Below, piece after piece: positions 1 to 5,366 of a DNA stretch of 10,759 nt. Every line of letters begins with the position of its first letter. Position 1 is the stretch's first letter. Source of the stretch: Caulobacteraceae bacterium (GTDB taxonomy: Bacteria; Pseudomonadota; Alphaproteobacteria; Caulobacterales; Caulobacteraceae); NCBI GenBank assembly GCA_004144935.1, contig SDZP01000092.1, forward strand, positions 1 through 10,759. Reading direction: 5' to 3'. The position numbers and the translations under genes are program-made. The notes beneath the pieces were generated by a model. The model worked only from the letters and a program-made list of their open reading frames with translations. It ran no database searches and had not been told where the DNA came from.

Positions 1-39
1 CTGCGCGAACAGCGGCGCGCTGCGTAGGCGCATCTGCAT
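1..39 (-). CDS. 5' end of a gene downstream of the response regulator, probably its sensor histidine kinase (partial)
   Basis: Only the first 13 codons lie in the window. They read MQMRLRSAPLFAQ and run off the left edge. The ATG at 39-37 shares one base with the regulator's TGA stop (41-39), a TGATG junction that usually means translational coupling in one operon. A second in-frame ATG lies at 33-31. The short basic N-terminus with Arg at residues 4 and 6 fits the cytoplasmic lead of a membrane sensor kinase, and OmpR-type regulators are very often followed by their kinase. No kinase motif is visible, so the function is inferred from context only. Confidence 0.5.
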   Translation of the reverse strand, partial: MQMRLRSAPLFAQ

Positions 40-782
40 CAGCTGCGGGTCACCTTGGGCACGAACATGTAGCCTTCGCTGCGGATCGTGCGGATCAGTT
101 CGCCGCCGTTGCTGCCGTCGTCCAGCTTCTTGCGCAGGCGGCTGATCTGCACGTCGATGGCGCGGTCATAGGCGTCGGAATCGCGGCCCCGGGCCATGTC
201 GAGCAGCTGGTCGCGGGTCAGGATGCGTTGCGGCCGCTCGACGAAGGCGCGCAGCAGGGAGAACTCGCCGCTCGACAGGTTGACCACGACGCCCTCGGGA
301 GAGCGCAGCTCGCGGCGCACCAGATCCAGCTTCCAGCCGGCGAAATGGCAGTTGGCGCTCATCCCGTCCTCGACCGGATGCGGCTCGGCGCGGCGACGCA
401 GCACGGCCCGGATACGGGCCAGCAGTTCGCGCGGATTGCAGGGCTTGGGCAGGTAGTCGTCGGCTCCCAGCTCCAGGCCGACGATGCGGTCGGTGTCCTC
501 GCCCATGGCCGACAGCATGATGATCGCCGGCCCGCCCGGCTGGGCGGTCAGACGACGGCAGATGCTGAGGCCGTCCTCGCCCGGCATCATGACGTCGAGC
601 ACGATCAGGTCGAAGGGCCCCCGGGCGATCGCCTGCTCCATGGCGCGGCCGTCGCCGGCGGTTTCGACCTGGTAGCCATGCTGGCTGAGAAACTCCGAAA
701 CGACGTCGCGAATCCCCGGGTCGTCATCGACCATCAGGATGCGGGCGGGCGCTTCGGTCTGGCTCTGCGCCTCGAGGGTCAT
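39..782 (-). CDS. OmpR/PhoB-family two-component response regulator
   Basis: This is a DNA-binding response regulator of 247 aa with the start chosen here. The receiver domain spans roughly residues 13-130. It has the acidic pair D19/D20, phospho-acceptor D63 in LDVMMPGEDG, the switch Ser at S91, and K113 in the PKP motif. The C-terminal winged-helix domain (about 145-243) has the family pattern SSGEFSLL, DRAIDVQISRLRKKL and IRTIRSEGYMF. It should bind promoter DNA once phosphorylated by a partner kinase, probably the gene starting at 39. I prefer the ATG at 782 over the one at 794 because GGAG sits six bases upstream of it (792-789), while the 794 ATG has only a weak GGG directly adjacent. 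The stop overlaps the next gene. A divergent EF-hand gene starts 124 bp away and is a plausible target. The signal sensed is unknown. Confidence 0.93.
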   Translation of the reverse strand: MTLEAQSQTEAPARILMVDDDPGIRDVVSEFLSQHGYQVETAGDGRAMEQAIARGPFDLIVLDVMMPGEDGLSICRRLTAQPGGPAIIMLSAMGEDTDRIVGLELGADDYLPKPCNPRELLARIRAVLRRRAEPHPVEDGMSANCHFAGWKLDLVRRELRSPEGVVVNLSSGEFSLLRAFVERPQRILTRDQLLDMARGRDSDAYDRAIDVQISRLRKKLDDGSNGGELIRTIRSEGYMFVPKVTRS

Positions 783-857
783 GGTCTGCTCCATCCCGGC
801 ATAATGGCCGGCCCTTGTCTCGACACGATTGCAGGGCCGACATACGGGTGCAATCCA

Positions 858-877
858 CAGGCCGTTGAAACAGGCCG
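858..877. promoter_or_regulatory. Direct repeat CAGGCCG x2 in the divergent regulator/EF-hand promoter region
   Basis: CAGGCCG occurs at 858-864 and again at 871-877, separated by TTGAAA (865-870), so the repeat period is 13 bp. A related CAGGGCCG lies near 832-839. OmpR-type regulators usually bind tandem direct repeats, so this could be an operator for the adjacent regulator. TTGAAA could also be a -35 element for the EF-hand gene, but I see no convincing -10 at the matching distance. Chance occurrence in GC-rich DNA is quite possible. Confidence 0.25.
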
Positions 878-906
878 GCAGTAACCCAACCCTCGTGAGT
901 GCCTAC

Positions 907-1284
907 ATGATCCGTCGCCTCGCCGTCGCCTCCCTTCTGCTGGCCGCCGCCGGCGCCGCCGCCTTCGCCCAGCCGCACAATCCGGACATCAACAACGACG
1001 GCTTCATCAGCAGGGCCGAGAACCTGGCGGCGATGGACCACGGCTTCGCCCGCATGGACGCCGACAAGGACGGCGCCATCGGCCCCGCGGAACAGGCCAG
1101 GATCGCCAAAATGATGGGCGGCAGGAACATCCTCGCCCCGGCCGACCTCGACAAGGACGGCAAGGTCTCCAAGGCCGAACTGGTCAAGGCGTCCAACTAC
1201 CGGTTCGACCAGGCGGACGCTAACAGGGACGGCAGGCTGGACAAGGCCGAGCAGGCGACCCTGCGGGCCAATCGCGGCGGCTAG
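907..1284 (+). CDS. Exported small protein with four EF-hand loops
   Basis: The protein has 125 aa. An N-terminal signal peptide (Arg3-Arg4, hydrophobic core 5-19, AFA at 19-21) should be cut just after residue 21, leaving a periplasmic or secreted protein of about 104 aa. Nearly all of that is four 12-residue EF-hand loops: D27-E38, D51-E62, D80-E91 and D104-E115. Each has acidic or Asn ligands at positions 1, 3 and 5, Gly at 6, a hydrophobic residue at 8 and Glu at 12, so all four look able to bind calcium. The two pairs resemble a compact calmodulin-like arrangement. The ATG at 907 is chosen because the signal peptide begins there; upstream in-frame codons add only a non-signal-like extension. 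The Shine-Dalgarno is weak. Divergence from a two-component regulator suggests regulation by it. The biological role is unknown. Confidence 0.9.
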   Translation: MIRRLAVASLLLAAAGAAAFAQPHNPDINNDGFISRAENLAAMDHGFARMDADKDGAIGPAEQARIAKMMGGRNILAPADLDKDGKVSKAELVKASNYRFDQADANRDGRLDKAEQATLRANRGG

Positions 1285-1349
1285 GGCCTCACCGAAGCGG
1301 TCGATGAACAGCTCAAGTCCTCCTGCGTAAACGCCCAGCGCTGAAGGTT

Positions 1350-2213
1350 TCAGGCCGCTGAACGCATCGTCTGTGCCTGCTTCAGCCGCACCAGCGCCCC
1401 GTGCAGCGCCTCGGCGTCGACGCCATGGAGCATGACCCGGTCAGCGGTGCCCAGCGTCGTCATGGCGGTCAGGGGGCCACGGTTCCGCACCAGGCCCATG
1501 GCCCGGGGCTCGTCCAGGATGACCCCGACATAGGCGGCGAAGGTCTCGTCGAACTGCAGGCTGTGGGAGGCGCGCTCGAAGGCGGCCTTGGGCAGGAAGA
1601 GGGCGTACATGACGGTGTAGACTTCGATGGCGGTCTGCAGGTCGATGATGTTGAGGGGGCCGTCGGGCATGGCCTCTAGCCCGAAATCGTCGCTGATCAT
1701 GCTGAGGTCGAGGACGGCCGGCTTCGACAGCCGTCGGCCCTGGGCGGCCAGCGACTGGTTCAGTTGGATGATGAGGTTGAAGACGTTGAGGTCGTGCAGC
1801 AGGAAGAGGTTGGCCTTCAGGTCGGCCAGCTTGGTCGGCCGTAGCGGCGGGATGTCGATCTCCACCGGGCCGGCGTTGGCCTGCAGAAATTCAAGCACTT
1901 CGGTCCCGACGTGAAAGTGGCGCAGGACCAGCGCGTTGGCCTCCGGGGTGACGAAGGTTTTCAGGCCCCAGTGAATGAAGCCGTGCAGGGCGGCGTTGCC
2001 GTCCGGCGCGCCGGGCAGCAGCATGCGGACCAGGCGGATGAGCACGAACAGAACCCGCACCACCGGCCGGATCAGGTGGAAGAGGTAGCGGCGCGACCAG
2101 CGCTGCTGATCCTGCAGGTAGGCGGCCTTGGCCGAGGCGGTGAAGGGCGTGCTGTCGTCGAGGGCCAGAGCCAGCCAGGGACTGGGATCCGCCGGGTCGT
2201 AGGGGCGCGTCAT
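1350..2213 (-). CDS. Uncharacterised 287-aa protein, third gene of the ketosynthase/oxidase operon
   Basis: I do not recognise a functional family with certainty; it may belong to a conserved domain of unknown function (DUF6999 comes to mind, unverified). The N-terminus has the pattern DPADPSPWLAL. A hydrophobic, Arg-dotted segment at residues 43-66 could be an amphipathic or membrane-associated helix. The middle (about 77-155) is helical in appearance and rich in His and Glu: H77, H81, E91, H99, H101, E105 and H140. This could be a metal or cofactor site, but no known metal motif is complete. No signal peptide is evident. The ATG at 2213 overlaps the oxidase stop as ATGA (stop at 2212-2210), so the two should be translationally coupled. 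A longer upstream reading has Arg/Pro-rich out-of-frame composition and is rejected. No clear terminator follows in the 65 bp before the convergent EF-hand gene. Confidence 0.85.
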   Translation of the reverse strand: MTRPYDPADPSPWLALALDDSTPFTASAKAAYLQDQQRWSRRYLFHLIRPVVRVLFVLIRLVRMLLPGAPDGNAALHGFIHWGLKTFVTPEANALVLRHFHVGTEVLEFLQANAGPVEIDIPPLRPTKLADLKANLFLLHDLNVFNLIIQLNQSLAAQGRRLSKPAVLDLSMISDDFGLEAMPDGPLNIIDLQTAIEVYTVMYALFLPKAAFERASHSLQFDETFAAYVGVILDEPRAMGLVRNRGPLTAMTTLGTADRVMLHGVDAEALHGALVRLKQAQTMRSAA

Positions 2214-2884
2214 GCCAGCATCTCGGCGATCTGCAGGGTGTAGAGGCGGGCGGTGACGCTGGCGGTCTTGACGATGCGGGCGGCGATCGCCTCGTCGGGC
2301 AGCACCATCTCCAGCATCTGGCGGAATTCCTCGATGTGCTCGGCGTCGTTGTCGCCGTGGTAGAGCAGGAAGCGTACCGCCTCGGGCGGCAGGTCCAGAC
2401 GCTTGCGGACCAGGGCGCCCCATTCGGCCGCCTTGATCGAGCCCAGGCCCTCGATGATCCACATGGCCCCCAGCAGGCCGAACGGATTGGGCTTCCCCGC
2501 CTCGTGGAACATCCAGGCGGTCAGGGCCTCGGTGCCGATGTTGGGCTCGGCGCCCCGAATGACGGCGATGTCGCCGCCGGCGGCGACGAAATCTTCCTCG
2601 AGCAGGCGGTAGTCGCGGTGCTCAGTCACCGCGTGGCGCAGGACGGTGGATCGCAGGTCGAAATGAGCTTCGTCGATACTCGAGGCCGCGCGGGCCATCC
2701 ACTGGGCGCCGTCGCGCACTTGCTGGCGCAGGCCGACGAGGAAGGCCTGGTAGTCAGGGAGCGTGAAGCGGCCGGCGGTCAGGCGACGGATGATCGGGGT
2801 CGCCTCGAGGTCCTGTTCGAACTGCGTAAAAACGACAGTCAGCCGCCGAAGAACATCCGCCACCGGTTCGGAGGGCGCGCTCAT
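2210..2884 (-). CDS. Heme-oxygenase-like (TenA/PqqC-fold) putative non-heme iron oxidase
   Basis: The protein has 224 aa and looks all-helical, like the heme-oxygenase-like diiron oxidases (CADD, UndA, SznF and BesC relatives). The clearest evidence is H176-x3-D180-x2-H183, matching the HxxxDxxH ligand helix of that group, preceded by a candidate ligand E145 in MWIIEG. The earlier ligand helix reads HAVTEHRDY (84-92), with E88 as a likely ligand. The expected His a few residues later is not obvious: D91 occupies that place, though H84 or H89 might substitute. Members of this fold use iron and O2 on small molecules or fatty acids, so this enzyme probably oxidises the ketosynthase product (inference). 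The ATG at 2884 overlaps the ketosynthase stop (ATGA), and GGAGGT lies three bases upstream, inside the ketosynthase gene. A cofactor-free or PqqC-like reaction remains possible. Confidence 0.82.
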   Translation of the reverse strand: MSAPSEPVADVLRRLTVVFTQFEQDLEATPIIRRLTAGRFTLPDYQAFLVGLRQQVRDGAQWMARAASSIDEAHFDLRSTVLRHAVTEHRDYRLLEEDFVAAGGDIAVIRGAEPNIGTEALTAWMFHEAGKPNPFGLLGAMWIIEGLGSIKAAEWGALVRKRLDLPPEAVRFLLYHGDNDAEHIEEFRQMLEMVLPDEAIAARIVKTASVTARLYTLQIAEMLA

Positions 2885-4011
2885 ACCACCTCCAGCAGGA
2901 TGAAGCCGACCATGGCCCGGCCGCTTTCGGGGACGATGCAGAGCACCGTCTGGCCCTTCAGCAGTTTGCCCGACCGCATCAGGCGGGACAGCATGATCCA
3001 GATCGACGCCGAGCCGACGTTGCCGACCTCGGAGAGCACGGAGAACCAGCGCTCCTCGGGGATCATGCCCCTGGTGTTGCGTAGCAGATCCACGATTTCC
3101 TGACGGATCGAGCGGGCCGAGTAGTGGCAGAGCAGGTGGTCGACGGCGTCCGGAACGATGGAGCCCTCGTCGACCCGTTGGAGGTAGACCCCGATCCAGG
3201 CGCGGATGATCTTCTTCAGCAGCGTGAAATCCTGCTGCAAGGGAATCGCCCCGGCGGCATGGGAGGCCATCGGGCCGGCCAGACTCCAGCCGCCTTCGGC
3301 CAGATCGCGGTCGCCCTCCACCGCCCCGGCCCACATGCAGGGCCCGAAGGCGCCGGCCAGGGAGGTCAGCTCCATCGAGCGGATGCGCAGGGACAGACCG
3401 TCCGGCTTCGGCTGCGGCTCGATGACGATGGCTCCGGCCCCGTCCGACAGAGTAAAGCGCAGGAAGTCGGCCTCCGGATGCAGCCGGCCCTTGGCGTCGA
3501 CCAGGTCGCCGCCGTCGTAGAAGGACGGCCGGAACCAGCGGGAGGAGAATTCTCCGGCGCAGGCCACGGCCCGGTCATGCTCGCCCGCCTTGATCATCAG
3601 CCAGGCCGACTTGGCGGCCATCAGGGCCGAGGCGCAGACAGACTGGAAGCTGGCGATCTCCATCGGCCCAGCCCCTAGCGCCCCCTGCACCTGGCTGGCG
3701 TGGCCGGGGACCAGCAGATCGCCCTGGGTGGTGCCGGCCGCGAGGAACTGCAGTTCTTCCAGGCCAAGGCCTGCGTCGTCCAGCGCCCCGCGCACGGCGG
3801 CGGCGCACATCGAGGCGTTGCTGTGCGATGACCGACCGCGGTGGTCGAGGGCGTAATGGCGGGTCTCGATGCCGTTCCAGCGCAGGGCCCGGCGGCCAAA
3901 AACGCTGTCGCGACCGCCGACGCGGCCGAGATGGTCCTCCATGCCGTCGTTGTCGATCGGCGGTCCGGGCAGAAACTCGGCGACGCCGGTGATATAGGCT
4001 TCCCGCGTCAT
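2881..4011 (-). CDS. StlD/DarB-type beta-ketoacyl synthase III
   Basis: This 376-aa ketosynthase of the FabH-like thiolase superfamily has the catalytic triad C126 (FQSVCAS), H296 (LLCHYS) and N331 (EVGNVGS). The N-terminus (YITGVAEFLPG, then NDGMEDHLG, then NGIETRHYALD near residues 46-56) follows the DarB/StlD pattern of dialkylresorcinol, flexirubin and stilbene pathways rather than housekeeping FabH. In those pathways the enzyme condenses two acyl chains and closes a cyclohexanedione ring, which DarA then aromatises. Glu154 in the AGEFSSR motif is also conserved-looking. It is the first gene of a three-gene operon, coupled by ATGA to the oxidase. The ATG at 4011 has no recognisable Shine-Dalgarno. 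No carrier protein, ligase or DarA lies in the window, so substrate and product are open. Family assignment is strong; the exact reaction is inferred. Confidence 0.9.
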   Translation of the reverse strand: MTREAYITGVAEFLPGPPIDNDGMEDHLGRVGGRDSVFGRRALRWNGIETRHYALDHRGRSSHSNASMCAAAVRGALDDAGLGLEELQFLAAGTTQGDLLVPGHASQVQGALGAGPMEIASFQSVCASALMAAKSAWLMIKAGEHDRAVACAGEFSSRWFRPSFYDGGDLVDAKGRLHPEADFLRFTLSDGAGAIVIEPQPKPDGLSLRIRSMELTSLAGAFGPCMWAGAVEGDRDLAEGGWSLAGPMASHAAGAIPLQQDFTLLKKIIRAWIGVYLQRVDEGSIVPDAVDHLLCHYSARSIRQEIVDLLRNTRGMIPEERWFSVLSEVGNVGSASIWIMLSRLMRSGKLLKGQTVLCIVPESGRAMVGFILLEVV

Positions 4012-4037
4012 TGGAAGACCGAGGCGGGGGAGGGGAC

Positions 4038-4430
4038 ATGGCGGCCGGTCAAGCCTTGCGCAATCTGGCGATCGCGGCTCCGCCCGCGCTGGCGCTGAAC
4101 GCGGCCGTCGTGGCGTGGGCCAGGCCCCTGGCGCCCGACTTCATCCTGCTCAGCTACGGCGTGGTGCTCTTCTGGACCTTGGTCGGCGCGGCCGGCATCG
4201 TCCTCGTGCACGGCCTGCTGGCCCGGCGGGGTCCCGGCGCGGTCGCACGGATCTGGAAATGGGTCGCGTTGGCGCTCGGGCTGACGGTATTGCCGGATCT
4301 GGCGATGCTGCTCATCGGCCAGGTCTTTCCAGGCCAAACGGTGGGGGCGGTGTGGGTGCTGATCCTGTTGCACGCCACCTGCGCCGGCGCCGTGATGGCG
4401 ACCTCGCCCCTGTGGCGGCCCAAACCCTGA
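4038..4430 (+). CDS. Small four-helix membrane protein (DUF6069-like)
   Basis: The protein has 130 aa with four probable transmembrane helices at about 9-28, 38-60, 74-95 and 103-122, joined by short loops. The central ARRGPGAVARIWKWVAL loop and the late LLHATCAGAVM helix resemble the DUF6069 group of small bacterial membrane proteins; I recognise this by pattern only, and no function is known for that group. The ATG at 4038 is preferred over an in-frame TTG at 4011 because a strong purine tract (GGGGGAGGGG) lies just upstream. It diverges from the ketosynthase operon with 26 bp between start codons and converges on the MBL hydrolase gene. A link to the ketosynthase pathway, such as transport, is possible but rests only on adjacency. 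Confidence 0.75.
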   Translation: MAAGQALRNLAIAAPPALALNAAVVAWARPLAPDFILLSYGVVLFWTLVGAAGIVLVHGLLARRGPGAVARIWKWVALALGLTVLPDLAMLLIGQVFPGQTVGAVWVLILLHATCAGAVMATSPLWRPKP

Positions 4431-4458
4431 TCGCCCCAACGCACCAACACCCCGCGCC

Positions 4459-4476
4459 GCGGATCGCCTGATCCGC
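4459..4476. other. Hairpin between convergent genes
   Basis: A perfect 7-bp inverted repeat, GCGGATC with GATCCGC, encloses the loop GCCT. It lies between the convergent membrane-protein and MBL genes, where a bidirectional terminator would be expected. No T-run follows on either strand, so it is not a classical intrinsic terminator. The rest of 4431-4537 shows nothing I can name. Confidence 0.3.
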
Positions 4477-4537
4477 TCCAGCCCTCACGGTGTGCCCGGT
4501 TGCCCCGGCAGCCTCATCCCCAGAAAGGGGGCGTCGG

Positions 4538-5242
4538 TCAGCTGTAGCGCGGGGCCAGGTCTTCGGTGGGCTCGCTCCGGGTCGTCCCCAGCGCGATGTC
4601 GGAGACGTAGGGATTGGTCTTGCGCTCAAAGCCCAAGGTGCTCATCGGGCCGTGGCCCGGCACGAAGCTGACGTCGTCGCCCAGCGGCCAGAGCTTGGTC
4701 GAGATGGCCTCGATCAGGTCGTTGAAGTTGCCGCGCGGAAAGTCGGTGCGGCCGATGGAACCCTTGAACAGCACGTCGCCGACCTGGGCGAAACGCGCCT
4801 CGCGGTGGAAGAAGATCACATGGCCGGGCGTGTGGCCGGGGCAGTGGACGACCTCGAACCGGGTCTCGCCGAGGGTGACGACGTCGCCGTCGTACAGCCA
4901 GCGGTCGGGGGTGAAGCTCCTGGCTTCCGGAATGCCATACTGCTTGCCGCTGGCCTCGATGCGGTCGATCCAGAACTGGTCGTCGGGGTGCGGGCCCTCG
5001 ATGGGCACGCCGGTCAGGTCCCTGATGGCGGCGGCGGCGCCGGCGTGGTCCATGTGGCCGTGGGTGATGAGCACCTTCTCCAGCGTGACGCCGTAGGTCT
5101 CCAGGCCCTTCATCAACCGCTCGACCTCGCCGCCGGGATCGATGATCGCCGCCTTCATGGTCTTGGTGCACCAGACGATGGTGCAGTTCTGCTGCAAAGG
5201 GGTGACCGGCGCGATGGCGACCTGGATAGGGGGGACGCTCAA
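4538..5242 (-). CDS. MBL-fold metallo-hydrolase, YcbL/GloC-type glyoxalase II-like
   Basis: This 234-aa enzyme of the metallo-beta-lactamase fold carries the full set of metal ligands: THGHMDH (H61, H63, D65, H66), H137 in CPGHTPGH, the bridging D156 in GDVLF, and H197 in PGHGP. The GSIGRTDFPRGN stretch (161-172) is typical of the single-domain YcbL (GloC) group, which hydrolyses S-lactoylglutathione in methylglyoxal detoxification; E. coli YcbL is about 215 aa. It lacks the C-terminal glutathione-binding domain of GloB, and true substrates of this subgroup vary. No signal peptide is present, so it should be cytoplasmic. The start is a TTG supported by AGGAG six bases upstream; the next in-frame ATG (residue 29) would remove the first beta-strands. 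It appears monocistronic. Confidence 0.9.
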   Translation of the reverse strand: MSVPPIQVAIAPVTPLQQNCTIVWCTKTMKAAIIDPGGEVERLMKGLETYGVTLEKVLITHGHMDHAGAAAAIRDLTGVPIEGPHPDDQFWIDRIEASGKQYGIPEARSFTPDRWLYDGDVVTLGETRFEVVHCPGHTPGHVIFFHREARFAQVGDVLFKGSIGRTDFPRGNFNDLIEAISTKLWPLGDDVSFVPGHGPMSTLGFERKTNPYVSDIALGTTRSEPTEDLAPRYS

Positions 5243-5248
5243 GGGGCG

Positions 5249-5253
5249 CTCCT
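5249..5253 (-). promoter_or_regulatory. Shine-Dalgarno AGGAG that fixes the TTG start of the MBL hydrolase
   Basis: On the minus strand AGGAG is followed by six bases and then TTG at 5242-5240. No ATG or GTG in frame fits the conserved N-terminus, so this site decides the start. Confidence 0.7.
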
Positions 5254-5266
5254 GAGGTTTGAGGTT
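5253..5266. repeat. 7-bp tandem direct repeat upstream of the MBL gene
   Basis: TGAGGTT occurs twice with no gap (minus strand AACCTCA twice), adjoining the Shine-Dalgarno in the 5' leader of the MBL gene. It could be a small operator or replication slippage; there is no further evidence either way. Confidence 0.3.
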
Positions 5267-5313
5267 CGCCCATATGATCGGTGTTCAGGCGGGGGATTGA
5301 AACCCCGGACACG

Positions 5314-5340
5314 AAAAAGGCCCGGGATCGCTCCCGGGCC
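5314..5340 (-). terminator. Rho-independent terminator of the amino-acid permease gene
   Basis: On the minus strand GGCCCGGGA pairs perfectly with TCCCGGGCC (9 bp) around a GCGA loop of the stable GNRA type, followed by five T residues. It begins 26 bases after the permease stop codon and lies before the MBL gene's leader, so it should separate the two same-strand genes. Confidence 0.9.
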
Positions 5341-5366
5341 TCGTCCGTATCGGGTTGGCGGCAAGC

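Noticed and set aside
228..884. A 218-codon plus-strand open frame opposite the response regulator
   Set aside because: It is a shadow of the strongly supported regulator gene, with low-complexity composition and no domain signature.
1285..1349. A terminator between the convergent EF-hand gene and the ketosynthase operon
   Set aside because: Only a short palindrome (CAGCGCTG) without a T-run is present, too weak to call.
2081..3334. Long upstream extensions of the oxidase and unknown-protein frames beyond their ATGA starts
   Set aside because: The extended parts overlap the previous gene and have Arg/Pro/Gly-rich out-of-frame composition. The starts at 2884 and 2213 are supported by overlap geometry and, for the oxidase, by GGAGGT.
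3543..3555. A perfect palindrome GGAGAATTCTCC
   Set aside because: It lies within ketosynthase coding sequence in a conserved protein region (GEFSS) and is best explained by codons.
5290..5306. ATTGAAAC flanked by G and C runs, resembling the end of a CRISPR repeat
   Set aside because: There is a single copy with no spacer array. It is at most a weak 5-bp hairpin beside the permease terminator.
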